DNA of 64,000 bases from Parietaria judaica (taxonomy: Eukaryota > Streptophyta > Magnoliopsida > Rosales > Urticaceae). A program made the position numbers and the translations under genes. The notes under the pieces are model-generated. The model was given only the letters and a program-made list of their open reading frames with translations. It was not told where the DNA came from and searched no databases. Shown piece after piece: positions 10,697-22,405 of the stretch. The DNA lies in NCBI GenBank assembly GCA_954871525.1, contig OX940871.1:15468532-15532531 (forward strand), written 5' to 3'. Position 1 is the first letter of the stretch. Each line of letters starts with the position of its first letter.

Positions 10697-13505
10697 ATGG
10701 GTCCTAAGAAGACGGTCTCGAAATGGCAGACGGAGTTTCTGACTACAGATTCTCTTAAGTCAGACCTGACACCTAAAGATTCGGTTAGGATACGGGTAGA
10801 ATATAAGATTCCCCAGTCGATAGAACTTAGGTTGCCGGGGCCGGATGAACATGCCGATGAGCAGAATTCGGACGGCTGGGTCTGTGTATACCAGAGGTTT
10901 TTTGAGTCCGGGGGGCTTAGATTTCCTATTCCTGAGCTCATCTTAAGGTATCTTAGTTACCTAGGGGTTTCTATCGGGCAGCTTAGCCCGAATTCTATCC
11001 GGATCTTGATGGCCTTGCTTGTCCGGTCCCACGAGTGTTTGTATTCACTTACAATCTGGGACCTGTTGACGGGCTTGGTCATCAAGGCGAATGGTCAGGC
11101 CAAGGGTAGGTTTTTCCTGTCCGTCAAGGAAGGGGAGATCATAACCGGTCTTCCCAAGAAGGAGAGTGCTTGAAATCACAAGTATTTCTTCTTCATGGCC
11201 GGTCAGGAAACTCTTGGTTCTTGGCCGAGCTATAGGAACGAATGGGTCCACGAGATAGGTGAGGTTCCGGTTTGGGCTTTTTTCTAATTTTTTCTATCCG
11301 GCTATTTTTGCGTGTTTGCTAAATTCTGTTTCCTTTCTAATGCAGTCGAGGATCCTGAGAGGCCTAAGTATCACCCAATTACTGAGGAGTAGAAGGCTTT
11401 GAAGAAGAGGCTTTTTCCTTTCGGCCCGGAGCTGTGGTCGAACTTCACGAAGGAGAGGTTCGAGGCTACTGGGCTTTGGTGTGAGCCGGACGAGGAGGAA
11501 TTTCCGGGTATGATTTCTAAACCTGTGGTTTGGTTTTGTTTTGTAACTTTTTTATTTTTTTCTAAGTGTGGATTTTTGACGTGCATAGGATATGGACGCG
11601 CTACGTCCGAAGGGTCAGAGTCTTCGCCAAAGGCGAAGGCAGGAGGGTCAGACCGGGGTTTCGGCCTCGGCTGGAGCTGCTCGTCAGGAGACGAGCACGC
11701 GGGTTGAGGAGAGGGGACCTGGCGCGTCTGCGCCGGCTAAGACTGCTCGTCAAGAGACGAGTTGGAGGAATGAGGAGACTCCTGCTCGGGAGTCTCTTGC
11801 TGAGGTCGCCTCTGGGGCGATCAAGAAGAAGGATGTCGTTGAACTCTCCGACGACGGGGACAGCACCCCGGAGGCTATGCCTTTGGCGAAGCCTTCGGAG
11901 AGGGAGGTTGTCCCTCCTTCTGCTCCTGCTCGTCCTTCCAAGGGCGTGATCCGTCCTTCTCAGGACGAAGTTCTCCCGAGGACGGGCTCGGAGGCGGCCG
12001 CGAAGAGGCCACGCGAAGGAGAGGATTCCGGAGTCCGGAAGAAGGCGAAAGGGGATTCGGCCCCGAAGGAGGTGGTGAAGAGGGACGTGGTCCCGAAAGG
12101 AGGCACGAGGGCCTTGGAGAAAGGCAAGGGGGTTTCTCGGGAGGGCGAGCCTCCTAAGGAGGCCTCCCGAGGTGAGGCGAGGGAGACGGGGTTGATTCCC
12201 CCGGTGGTCGAAGGGCAGGCCAGGAAGAAGATGATCTCCCGGAAGGCGGGGTGCACTTGGATGGGGGACAAGGGTCTCCACAAGGCGCCTAAGGTGGCGG
12301 CCGGTCTTCTCCGGCAGATAACGAACGGCGGGGTCGGCAGGGTCCCCAGAAGTATTGCCGAGAAGAGGCCTTACAAGGATGTGGCTGCGGCTACAACTTT
12401 AGTAAGCATCGTTGTCTTTTAGGTTTCCATTTTATTCTTTGATTTTTTCTAACTTTGGTTTTTGGACGTGTAGCTCGTCGCTTCTATCAATGACATGGTC
12501 CTCGATTATGAGGATCAGTTATACGAGGCTAGAGAGGGCGCACAAGCTTCCGAGTAGCTCGCGCTGAAGGAGAGAGAGCTGGCTGATGTCGTGGATGGCA
12601 TTCGGGCGAAGGCGGAGCAGATCGTGGTCATGGGCAAGAAGGTCGTCGCCTGTGATGCCAGGATCAAGGGGCTCGGGAATACCGTTGTCGACCTTCGGGA
12701 GAAGCTGGCAAACGCTACCCGGACGATCGGGGAGGCTCAGAGTACGAGCGAGGCGGCCGCCAGGCAGATGCTGGCTTCAGACGCGGCTAAAGGACGGGCT
12801 GAGGAGTTGGCCAAGAAGAAGGAGGAGGAGGCTCTGGCCTTGAAGAAGGACGTGCAGCGCCTTGCTGCAGAGCTGGCTGAAGCCCGGCAACAATCTGCCG
12901 ACCGTGAGGCCGAGAAGTAGGTTGTCCGTGCCCAATACCGCCGAAAGGTGGAGGAAAGGGACGCGCTAATCGCGTGGTACAAAGGTACGGCCGCCGACAA
13001 TAGTTTCTTGGATCAAGCCGAAGGTTGCCTCGAGCTAATCCAAGACATCATTGACGGCAACGTCCAAGATTTTGAGGCTGAGAAGGAGGTCCTAGAAGGC
13101 AACGCTGCTCGCTACCAAGCTCTCTTGGATGCGGTTCCGGCACCGCTGATAGGGTCTCCGGCTCTGTCTCCAGATGCCGAGCTGACCGGTGTTCCTCTTG
13201 TAGATTTGAGCCTCCGGTCTGAGCAGTCGTCCGCCAAGGAGTCCGCCTCTGAAGATCCCGCCACCGAGCCCGTTGTTGAAGATCATGTGGCCGGGGAGAC
13301 CACCGTCGATGAGCCCGTCTTGCCCGCCATTGCTGATACTGAGGAGATTGCCCTAGAAGAGCTGACCCTGAACGAGCCCGTCGTCGCCGAGGAGACCGCC
13401 ACTGAGGAGCTGACCGAGCGTGGAGGCCAGGCTGGTGAAGAAGGAGAAGAGGAGAAGGACAAGGAGGACCGAGAGGTCGTGGAGGTACCCGGGTTCGACA
13501 CATAG
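10697..13505 (+). pseudogene. Antisense extra ORF of Tat1 (putative 'gypsy-type transposon' protein), spliced and broken
   Basis: The frame opens at 10697 with MGPKKTVSKWQ. The first exon resembles the plant 'putative gypsy type transposon' domain (PF04195-like), with GRFFLSVKEGEIITG near its end. Three GT-AG introns can be read: about 11258-11345, 11509-11590 and 12402-12473. After them come a basic and acidic low-complexity part, a coiled coil rich in A, E, K and R (12591-12917), and an acidic tail ending in GFDT at 13503. In-frame stops at 11171 (TGA), 11390, 12555 and 12918 (all TAG) break it. Function is unknown; related extra ORFs are known in Tat-lineage elements. Confidence 0.75.
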
Positions 13506-14359
13506 AGTGTCCCCCATTTTTTTTGTTTTTTAATTAATAAGGCCTAAGGCCAGAACAATTTCTTTCGGGCAAGTCTACGGCGGCTTGAACCCTTTTTTTT
13601 GTAATGTTTGGATATGCCCGTGGTTAGGGCCTTTGCTATTTTGTTCTTATATTTTGCTCTTTATTTCTCGCCATATTCTACTTGTTCGTATTTCTAAGTT
13701 ATTTTCCTAATCGTACTTTTCTATATTAACTTTCCTATTTGAGGTTCCGAGTGTCCTATCGTGTACTCGGATAGATAATAAAAATGTCGGGAATTTGAAA
13801 TTTGCTAAGTATAAAAAATGTACGGGTACCTTTTGGTGCTGTGCTCCTTTGATACTTCTCGTCTAGTCTGTTCTACCCGTTCGTCATAATATCCCGCATG
13901 TTGTGTTTTCTGAAAAACACATTTGTAAATGCCAGACGTATATAATTACATGTTTTTTCAAAAGGATTAGGCTTGTCGCCTTAAGAGACAGGTTGGATAC
14001 CCGGTTAGGCTTATCAATCATTGTAGTGGGTTTGTTACCCGGGTAGGCTTGTTGCCTTATGCGATGGGTTGGTTACCCGGGTAGGTTTGTTACCTTATGT
14101 GATGGGTCTGTTACCCGGGTAGGTTTGTTACCTTAGGTGATGGGTCCGTTACCCGGGTAGGCTTGTCGCCTTGACGGGAGTTTTGGGACATGTTTCCTTT
14201 TAGGTTGGCTCTATTGAGTCTTGCAATTCGTAGTTCTCGGGCCTATTTGGTTTTGGGTTTGGATTGAGACTGCGCCCATTGTTTAGGATGGGCTGCCTAC
14301 GTACCCCAAATTTGGGGATCAAGTCATTACGTAGTTCAGGGGAGACCGGGTAGGTCGGG
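13506..14359. other. Non-coding spacer of Tat1 between extra ORF and integrase
   Basis: No coding frame is supported on either strand. The spacer contains the 38-bp tandem repeat at about 13966-14172, and T-rich runs just after the extra ORF stop that could serve as its 3' end. Confidence 0.6.
13966..14172. repeat. 38-bp tandem repeat, about five copies
   Basis: The word ACCCGGGTAGG recurs at 14037, 14075, 14113 and 14151, an exact 38-bp spacing. A more diverged copy lies upstream. Short tandem arrays between integrase and the 3' LTR are a known habit of Tat/Ogre-type elements. Confidence 0.85.
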
Positions 14360-15369
14360 TTAGGCGTAGTATTTCCTTAAGTGCATGGCATTCCAGCTGC
14401 GGAAGACTCTTGTTCCATCCGGAGTGGCTAGCCGGTATACTCCAGGTTTTACTACTTCGGTGACGATGTAAGGTCCTTCCCAATTAGCCCTGAGCTTGCC
14501 CGCATTAAGCTCGGTGGTATTTTGGAAAAAAATTCTGAGGACCAACTCTCCCACTATGAATTTTCGACGTTTGACCTTTGAATTATAGTACCTGGCTATC
14601 GAGTTTTGATAGTTGGCAATTCTTATCAAAGCTTGTTCTCGTCTTTCGTCGATGTAGTCGAGCTGGTCTTCCCTCATTTCGTCATTGATTTCCGCGTTCA
14701 AAGGAGCGAGTTCCCTTCGAAGGCTGGGTGTCTCTATCTCTGCTGGTATCACGGCCTCAGTGCCGTGTACCATTGAGAAATGGGTTTCCCCGGTGGCCCT
14801 ACGCGGGGTAGTTCTGTAGGACTAAAGGACTCCTATGAGCTCGTCTGCCCATCGTCCCTTTTTGGTGTCTAGGCGTCTTTTGATTCCGTCCACTATTACC
14901 CGGTTAGCTACTTCAGCTTGACCATTGCCTTGAGGATATCTCGGAGTGGACGTGTTCAAGGATATTTTCCAGTTTATGCAGAAGTTTTGGAATCTCGTTG
15001 AAATGAACTGCGGTCCATTGTCAGCTATTATCTCTTTTGGGAGGCCGAATCTACTGATGATGTTCTTCCATATGAAATTTTCTACATCCACATCTTTAAT
15101 GTTTGCATACGATTCTGCCTCCACCTATTTTGAGAAATAGTCGGTCACGACGAGTAGAAACCTCTTTCCAGCCGGGGCCAGGGGGAAAGGTCCTACTATG
15201 TCCATGGACCATTTCATGAACGGGTACGGGACAATGACTCATGAGGGTTCTTCTGCTGGTCTATGTATGGACGGGGAATGTCTCTAGCATTTGTCGCACC
15301 TTTTGGCATAGGTTTCGCTGTCCGCCAACATAGTGGCCCAGAAAAATCCTTGCCTTTTGGCTTTGTTTG
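14360..15369 (-). pseudogene. Tat1 integrase
   Basis: Integrase joins the cDNA to host DNA. Reading leftward, the core shows EIIADNGPQF and PQGNGQAE, so the second Asp and the catalytic Glu are in place; the first part of the core is broken by stops between 15125 and 15369. The C-terminal part (14773-14360) runs from [12 protein letters not shown] to the usual [10 protein letters not shown] ending. A stop near 14822 separates the two pieces. Confidence 0.85.
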
Positions 15370-17634
15370 CTAAGATCTTCCTCCCGAATGGTTGCCGCAT
15401 TCTCCGTCATGGATTTCGTGAAGTACTATTTGAGCCTCGGTCTTTCCTAGGCACCTTAGGTAGGGTCCGGTATAGTTACGTTTGTACAATTTTTCCCGGA
15501 TCATGCAAAATCTAGCGCTTTGGATCCTTAGTTTCCTGGCTTTTTGCTTATCTCGAGGTTTGGCTCCGGTTAGGATGTAGTTAATGATTGGGGTCCTCCA
15601 ATCATCCTTTTCCATTCGGATATTGCAAACTTCGCGGGTTACGCTGGGTTCGTCTATTGTTTCGACCGGGATTATCCTTTTGACCTCGGGGTTCGAAGTC
15701 GAAGCTAAACCGGCCAATGCGTCTGCTGACGCGTTTTCACTCCTTGGTATTTGGACTATTTCGACGTGTTCGAATTGTTGAATTAAGCCCTTTACTACCG
15801 AGAGGTATTTTTCCATTATGTCATCTCGGGTAGCGTATTCGCCACTGATCTGACTAGTAACTAGTTTTGAGTCGGAGTGGGCCCTTACTTTCCGGGCTCC
15901 CACGGCTTTTGCTAGTTTGAGGCCGGCGATGAGGGCCTCGTGCTCGGTCTCATTGTTTGTCGCGTGGAATTTCAATCGAAACGATTGTTCCAACACTTCT
16001 CCCGTGGGGGATATCAAACGAATTCCGATCCCGGATCTGCCTTGGTTTGACGCGCCGTCGACTTCGAGTTTCCATTCCCCGTCCTCGTGGCCCTCTTTTG
16101 AACCGTCGGCTGGTAATTCGATGAGAAAGTCAGCCAATACTTGTGATTTTGCATAGGTTCGGATCTTGTATTCTATGTCGAATTCACTTAGCTCGACGGC
16201 CCATTTTGTGAGCCTTCTCGATTGATTCGGGCAATGGAGGATAATTCTCAAAGGTTGGGTACTCATTTCCATGATTGTATGGGATTGGAAATAAGGCCGA
16301 AGCTTTCTCGCTGCGGTTATCATTGCCAGTGCGAGTTTTTCGATTGCCGGGTATCTGGTTTCAGCATCTTCCAAAGATTTGCTGATGTAGAAGATCGGCT
16401 TTTGCTTTCCGCGGTCCTCCCTCACGATTACTCCGCTCACCCCCGATGGCGAGACGGCCAGGTATAAAAACAATGGCTCTCCCAAGATTGGTCTGGTGAG
16501 TATTGGTGGGGTGGAGAAGTACCTTTTCAGCTTTTGGAAGGCCTCTTCGCACTCTTCGGTCCATTCGAAGTTTTTATTACCTTTTAATAGCTTGTAGAAG
16601 GGTAAACATTTGTCTGTAGCTCTTGATATGAACCGGTTAAGAGCGGCGATACTCCCAGTCAGCCTTTGCGTCTCTCGAACAGTCCTTGGGGAGGGCATGT
16701 TCTGGAGGGCATTTATCTGGTCGGGATTGGCTTCTATACCTCGCTGTATGACCAGATAATCTAGGAATTTTCCCGAAGTTACCCCGAAGGTGCATTTTGT
16801 CGGGTTGAGCTTCATTTGATACTTTCGTAGTATGGCGAAGCAGTCTTCTAGGTGGGACACATGATCCGTTTCTTGGGAGGACTTTACCAAAATGTCATCG
16901 ATGTAGACTTCCATAGTTTTACCGAGTTGTTCGGCGAACATCTGGTTGACTAATCTCTGATATGTGGCTCCGGCTTTTTTTAACCCGAAGGGCATAACTT
17001 TTTAGCAGTATATTCCTCTATCGGTTATGAATGTCGTTTTTTCTTGGTCCTCGGGGTGCATTAGGATCTGGTTGTATCCCGAGAATGCGTCCATGAACGA
17101 CAGCAGTTCGTGCCCGCATGTTGCTTCGACTAGACGGTCGATATGGGGCATCGGGAAACTGTCTTTAGGACAAGCTTTGTTCAGGTCGGTAAAGTCGATG
17201 CAGACTCTAGCCTTCCCATTTTTCTTCTTCACGACTACTGTATTTGCTAACCAGTCCGGGTATTTGACTTCCCTGATGGATCTGGTCTGCACCAGTTTCG
17301 TGACTTCTTCATTCACAGCTTGGGCCCTATCCGGGCCTAGCTTTCGCCTTTTTTGTTTTACCGGCTTGTAGCTTGGATCCACATTTAGGCGGTGGGTTGT
17401 AATGCTTGGGTCTATTCCGGGCATGTCCTTGTGAGACCAAGCAAAAAAGTCCCGGTTTTTGGTTAGGAATTTGAGGAGATTTTTACTGACGTCATTGTCT
17501 AGTCCTTTTCCGATTCCTACCCGCTGGTCCGGGTTATCGGGATCGATTTGGACCTGGACTGTCATTTCCAGGGTAGGCCCGTCCGTATCGGTGACCTTTT
17601 CCTGTCCGTCGTCCTCTTCTTCATCTACCGCCAT
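15370..17634 (-). pseudogene. Tat1 reverse transcriptase-RNase H, one nonsense stop
   Basis: The frame begins in the RT fingers (DFFAWSHKDMPGIDP) and reads FTDLNKACPKDSFPMP and SFMDAFSGYNQI. A TAA at about 17001 then falls just before the conserved KVMPFGL motif. The same frame continues through catalytic YIDDILVKS, the connection domain (FLIELPADGS) and RNase H (LEVDGASNQG, ETEHEALIAG, RAHSDSKLV, ENASADALA). It ends in an HEIHDGECGNHSG segment of the integrase zinc finger near 15370. Except for the single stop this is a nearly intact enzyme. Confidence 0.9.
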
Positions 17635-18182
17635 TAGCTGCTATGCGGTAGGTTGCTCTTTCCCGGCCTTAGCGCCTGGATGTTCCGGAACGCGCACATG
17701 TAGCAAATTCTGGATTGTTTTTTATTTCCCTTGATTTCAACGATTTTTCCTGCCCTATTCGGGAAGCGTATTAGTTGATGGTAGGTTGACGGCACGGCTT
17801 TCATCATGTGCAGCCAGGGTCTTCCTAGTATCATGTTGTAGACTGACGGGCAGTCCAATACTAGGAAGTTTTTGGTCTTTCCGACCCCCGCTCCTGCGAT
17901 GGAAAGTCGCACCGTGCCAACCGCGTTGATGGTTCCTCCATCGAAGCCGGTTAGCGGGATGGCCTCTCTGCTGATCTCTGTCTCTTCCACTCCCAGCTTT
18001 AGCAGCGGCTCCAGGAAGATCACGTCGACTGAGGTCCCGTTATCGATTAGGATCTTGTCCATCGTATACGAGGCAACTAGGAGTGTGATGACCAGCGCAT
18101 CGTCGTGCGGACCAATCAGTGTGGCCGCTTCACTATCTTTGAACGAGATCTCGAAGTCCGGCTCTTGCCTCGGTACGATCAC
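17634..18182 (-). pseudogene. Tat1 aspartic protease region
   Basis: A 182-codon stretch contains the retroviral-type protease core: ILIDNGTSVDVIF with the catalytic Asp, then a beta-rich part ending MILGRPWLHMMKAVPSTYHQ. The ILGR(P/D) motif is the standard second landmark. It is isolated from gag and RT only by frame changes. Confidence 0.85.
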
Positions 18183-19792
18183 CGGTCCGGCCTTGAGCTT
18201 CCTCTGATGCTTTCGCGCGGCGTTCTCTGCTGCTCATATCTTTTCTGGCCGGTCTGAGGTTTATTTTGGGGAAGGCTTTGCTCGGTTGATTGCCCACCTT
18301 TCAGCTCGTTGCCGAAGTTTATTTCCCCCAACTCGCCGTTGATGTACTTTTCCGCTAGGCGGGCACGGAGTACCATACAATTTTTTGTATGATGCCCGAA
18401 CACCTTGTGGAAATTACACCACGCTTTTGGGTCGTGCTTCGGGAAACCTTCGTTGCTGTACGGTGGGAAGTCCCTTGAGCTGACCAGCACTTCTCCAGGG
18501 GTTTCTTCCGCTTCGACCTGTTCTTCGAACTCCGCAGTTTTCGAATTTACGTTGAAAACGTATGGATTTCGCGGATTCGGTCCATTATTAGCCCTCGGAT
18601 TCTGGGCTTAGAATGGGTGCTTCTGGATTGGGGGGGAATTCCTTTGTCCCCTGAAAGGGTTGTTGTGATTTCCGGTTCTAGGCGGCGGCTGCTGCCCGGG
18701 TGGCCGGTATTCCGCTGGTGGACGGGTTGAGATCCATGTGTCTTTCGCATGGCTTCGAGTTCTTCGTCATGCCCGATCCAATTGGATGATCTGTAGATCA
18801 CGTCTTCGATGGAGTCGTAACGATTCACGATGATGTCCGTTTTGAACTTCGAGCCGTACCATAGTCCGGCCATGAGAGCGGCTATGGCAGTTTCGTCACT
18901 GATCCCGTTGATTTTGACCATGGTCTTTTTGAACCTGGTCATGAAAGTTCTAAGGGGCTCTCCTCTCTCTTGCTGCAAGGCATAGAGGTTCGCCGTGATC
19001 TCAGTTTCCATAAACATGGAAAAATGCTTGAGAAAAAGGGTCGTTAGCTGTCCGAAGTTGTCTATGAAACGCGGTTCAAGCTTTGAGAACCACTCCATCG
19101 CCGGGCCGACCAGATTTTTTGAGAAATACTGGCAGCGCCCAGCGTCCAATTCGTGCGCTTCCAGGTGGGCTCGCCCCATCGCGATCCTGAAGGATCTAAG
19201 GTGTACTTTGGGATCGGTCGTCCCGTCGTACTTCGGGACGCACAGCCTGGAGGGGTTCCTGTCCGTACACCGGGCTGGGATACCTCGGGTACATGACCGG
19301 CTGGCCGTTGAGGGCCTGGCTGATGTTACGGCTTTGCTCGTACCCCGACTGTCGATTTTGGGGTCCCGGGCGTTGGTGACTGCTCAAAGCAACATTCCCC
19401 GCATTAGACGGGTAGAAACCCGTCAAGGAAGTAAAAAGGGGTGTTCCTATTTAAGGGGGCGGTGGAGGCGTCGCGGGTCTAGGGCCGCTGGGTAGTCGGG
19501 GCTGGTTTTGTCTCGGCGCTTGCGGATTGTCCACGTCAGCAAAGTCGAAGTGGACAGCGTCGAGCCCTGTCCGGCCTTGATTCCCAGAGCTTTGCCCCGA
19601 ATTAGTCCGGTTAGCATTCTGATGATGCTTATCTCGGGCTTGGTTGGCTTCCAGAGATTCGAGTCGCTGGCGCAACTCTCGATTCTCAGCAGCGCTAGCC
19701 TCTAGCTGAGACTGTAGGTTTCTCGATTCCGTGTTTGGGTCTGGGTTGTTCACCTCAGACTCGTTCACGATTGCGATTTCATTGTTGCTCAT
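18179..19792 (-). pseudogene. Tat1 gag, frameshifted
   Basis: The start at 19792 (MSNNEIAIVNESE) opens a coiled-coil, proline-rich N-terminus that stops near 19451. The next frame is about 19426-19196. The main Retrotrans_gag capsid domain occupies 19179-18547 (CQYFSKNLVGPAMEWFSKL, then PLRTFMTRFKK). A CX2HX7HX3C-like cluster (WCNFHKVFGHHTKNC) follows at about 18420. At least three frame changes are needed to read through, so the gene is not functional. Confidence 0.88.
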
Positions 19793-19837
19793 GTTTGTAG
19801 AGTGCTTTGAGCTTCTAGGAGTTAGCGAGATCAGTTA

Positions 19838-19853
19838 CCCACAGACGGCGCCA
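19838..19853 (-). promoter_or_regulatory. Tat1 primer binding site
   Basis: On the minus strand TGGCGCCGTCTGTGGG lies six bases inside the LTR end. Its first nine bases match the site complementary to tRNA-Asp used by many Tat elements; the rest diverges. Confidence 0.8.
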
Positions 19854-19859
19854 AACTCT

Positions 19860-19975
19860 TGACGTGGTTTCCCACCTCAATCAGTCAAGTATGACTTGTG
19901 AGCGTATGATATTTTTGAATGGAACAATTTGGTGGAATTCGATCTCTCACGTTGCAAGCTCACGATTCACTCACG

Positions 19976-20006
<31 letters not shown>

Positions 20007-20721
20007 AACGATATAAATGAGACGAGGAGGTTTTTTATAGAGGTTCGTCCCAAAGCGGTACTTGACTACTTCCTCTGTTAGTTTATTGCGACAATGAACA
20101 TGGACGGATAGCTACAGGCAGCTAGATCACGTCTGAGAATAGAAAAGAATAGAGAAGGGGAGGAAAAATACAATAAATCTCAAATGGACAAGAATGCCGG
20201 GTAGAATCTCTTCAATGTATTCTCTCGAGGTTGTAAGTATGCGTGTCCGTCGATCTGAACTTGAGCTTGGCATTTATAGGCTTCAATTCTTCCCGTTGGA
20301 CTTCCAGGAATCGGGGGGTCTTCACTCCGTGCTGACCGGGTTGAATGGACGACCTTGCTACACGTGTCCCATGACTTCGTTCTCGTCGTCGTGTTTGAAT
20401 TATGCCCGTTGGAGGCTTGACTTCGTACTCCTGGTCTTCCGTCTGAATTTGAAATGGGATGCCGGGTAGAGAATATGACGACTCTACCCTCGTCTTTCTG
20501 GACTGCTATCGAATGGATTTGGGCTTTAGAACTCATTGGGCCGAGTAGCCTATATCCGTTGGTTTTTAGTCTGATTGAGAATCTCGTTGGGCTTCTCATA
20601 TGGGCTTTTGCGAATACTAATTTGTTTCTTTAAAGCCTTTTACCATGGTTTGTAAATTTAATTAATTCACAACCTTAGCACTTTATGTCATATTAAATAA
20701 TGACGAATTTGTACATCAACA
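19860..20721 (-). repeat. Tat1 5' LTR
   Basis: An 862-bp LTR that on the minus strand starts TGTTGATGTACAAATTCG and ends CCACGTCA. It shares both ends with the LTR at 37162-38131, so the two belong to one family. It contains a TA microsatellite at about 19978-20000 and a TATA-like TATAAATG near 20275. The other LTR lies outside the window. Confidence 0.88.
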
Positions 20722-21327
20722 AATATGACGGTAGATCTTAACTTTACGAGATAAAATCCACTTCGGTGAATAAAGTCACGAGATGACGAATTTGTGCAGG
20801 GTTGAGCGATGATAAAGAGAAAGTATATTTTATTGATAGCAAGATGAATACAGAGTGAATAAATAGTATAAAGTGTAGAACGAGATGATTGTCCCTTCTA
20901 TCACTTCGTAGGCTTTATTTATAGCTCGAATCACAACGTCTCTTTTTCTATTATTTAGTAACGGCTAGTAGACTAAATAAATCTCTCTTCGTCTCCGCTT
21001 TGATCACCACGTGTAAAGTTTCGACGACGTCGTATTTGGTGCCTTTTCACTTGGAGGATCCTGGTTCAGTCAATAAAGGGAGAGCGTGCCTTGTTTTCGG
21101 GGTGGCTTGGTCTCCGTGGTATGACTGGGTGTTGCGAGAAGGCTTTTTCTTCGTTTGAATTGGCTTCGGAGTGGGCTTTGGTGGGCCGAGCTGCCCAACG
21201 GGTCTGCTTGCTCGTTCACGGCCCGAGCCCCTTTTATGCGCCATGTAAATCTGTGTCGTCTGACTCCGTGGGTGTAGTTTTGTATCTTGATGTCGTTTTT
21301 CGGGGAGGATGAAAACCTGCATCATCA
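20722..21327 (-). repeat. Partial 3' LTR of a second Gypsy element (Tat2), split by Tat1
   Basis: On the minus strand this LTR starts TGATGATGCAGG at 21327, directly after a purine tract, and runs until it is cut by the Tat1 LTR at 20721/20722. The remainder should lie on the far side of Tat1, left of the window. A separate LTR identity from Tat1 is shown by the different sequence. Confidence 0.7.
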
Positions 21328-21340
21328 GTGAGCCCCCCAG
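21328..21340 (-). promoter_or_regulatory. Tat2 polypurine tract
   Basis: On the minus strand CTGGGGGGCTCAC abuts the TGATGATG start of the LTR. The same GGGGGCT arrangement precedes the LTR at 37162. Confidence 0.75.
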
Positions 21341-21910
21341 TTCATTAAGTGATTGTCACTTGGTGAACTATTATGTCGTTGGAAGGGAATAATTTTCATT
21401 TTTATGAAAATCCTATTTCGTTTAGATAAATGTAGCATTATCCTCTGGAAGTATTTGGTCGATGAAAAATTAGGCAGATTGGCGGGTAATTTGAATTTTT
21501 CATGGCCCGAAAAATTTAATTATTTTTGACCCGCAACCGACTCTTGTTAGGCCTGGAACTCTTCTTGTGCATGGCTGTGACGCGTGGCGTGTTAGGACTG
21601 GCTTGGCGTGTGCTTCTCAGCCTTCGATCCTTCATGTCAAACGAAGGGCCAATGGCAGCCCTAATTTGACAACGGTTTGGGGAGATTTGAAATCTCCTCG
21701 ACTGTCGCGTTGTTTTCGGGGGTGATGGGGGTTTTAAAAACCCTCGATCTCCTTAGCCATCATTGCTCGACAGTTTACTTTATTGGAGATCGTGGTGCGA
21801 GTGGGCAGGTGGTGCTACTGTGGTAAGTTTATATAGTCTCTTGATGTCCATATTCGTTCTTATTTTCCCTTTGTTTTTCCTTCCCTCTTTCCCTCTTCAA
21901 GAAACCAAAA

Positions 21911-22405
21911 ATGTCTGGTTCGAGCTCGAGGAATGATTCGGTTTCCGGAGACGATGCTCTCTCCGTGGTCACTCCGGCGTACCTCCGGGATCTCCGGAAC
22001 TTGTACAACGTTCCCGACTTTATCGAGACGGAGGCCCCGGGGCCGGCGGATCGCGTTTTTGATGAGAAGCCTGGGTGGTCCGGCTTTTATGAGGCCTATT
22101 TTGAAGCCGGAATCGAGCTTCCGCTTCCCGAAGTGGTCGTTGAATTCCTTCTGCGCCTGGATCTGGCTCTAGGGCAGCTGGTTCCCAACGCTTATCGGAA
22201 CCTCGTGGCATTAGGGGCCATGGCTCGAGAGAACAGGGTCGTTCTTACCGTGGATGATCTTGTTCGTCTCTACTTTCCCAAGGGGGCCGGGAAGTCCACG
22301 GGGAGGTTCTTTTTGAATGGAAGGTCGGGGAAGATCCTTAATGGGACTCCCAACGTGCGTGGAGGCTGGACCGAGCATTTTTTTGTTTTTCCGCGATACC
22401 CGTAG
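21911..22405 (+). pseudogene. Tat2 antisense extra ORF, first exon only
   Basis: A 164-codon frame starts MSGSSSRNDSV at 21911, preceded by a TATA-like element near 21829. Like the ORF at 10697 it carries the PF04195-like arrangement: a GRFFLNGRSGKILNG motif, then GGWTEHFFVFPRYP and a stop. Its position antisense to the element and beyond the LTR mirrors Tat1. Downstream coding exons are not recognisable before the element breaks off near 22.88 kb, so this is a truncated copy. Confidence 0.65.

Larger units (their letters stand above)
10400..20721 (-). mobile_element. Tat-type Ty3/Gypsy retrotransposon (Tat1)
   Basis: On the minus strand the order is LTR (20721-19860), primer site (19853-19838), gag, protease, RT, RNase H and integrase down to 14360. 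A non-coding stretch with 38-bp repeats follows, then a large extra ORF in the opposite orientation (10697-13505). Sequence 1-344 is its continuation beyond the Copia insertion. Protease-RT-RH-IN order defines Ty3/Gypsy. An antisense additional ORF between integrase and the 3' LTR is known from some Tat-lineage elements. All its coding frames are broken, so the copy is dead. Confidence 0.9.

Noticed and set aside
11601..12283. 226-residue minus-strand frame
   Set aside because: It is a mirror of the GC-rich, repetitive extra-ORF exon on the plus strand; no domain and no independent signal.
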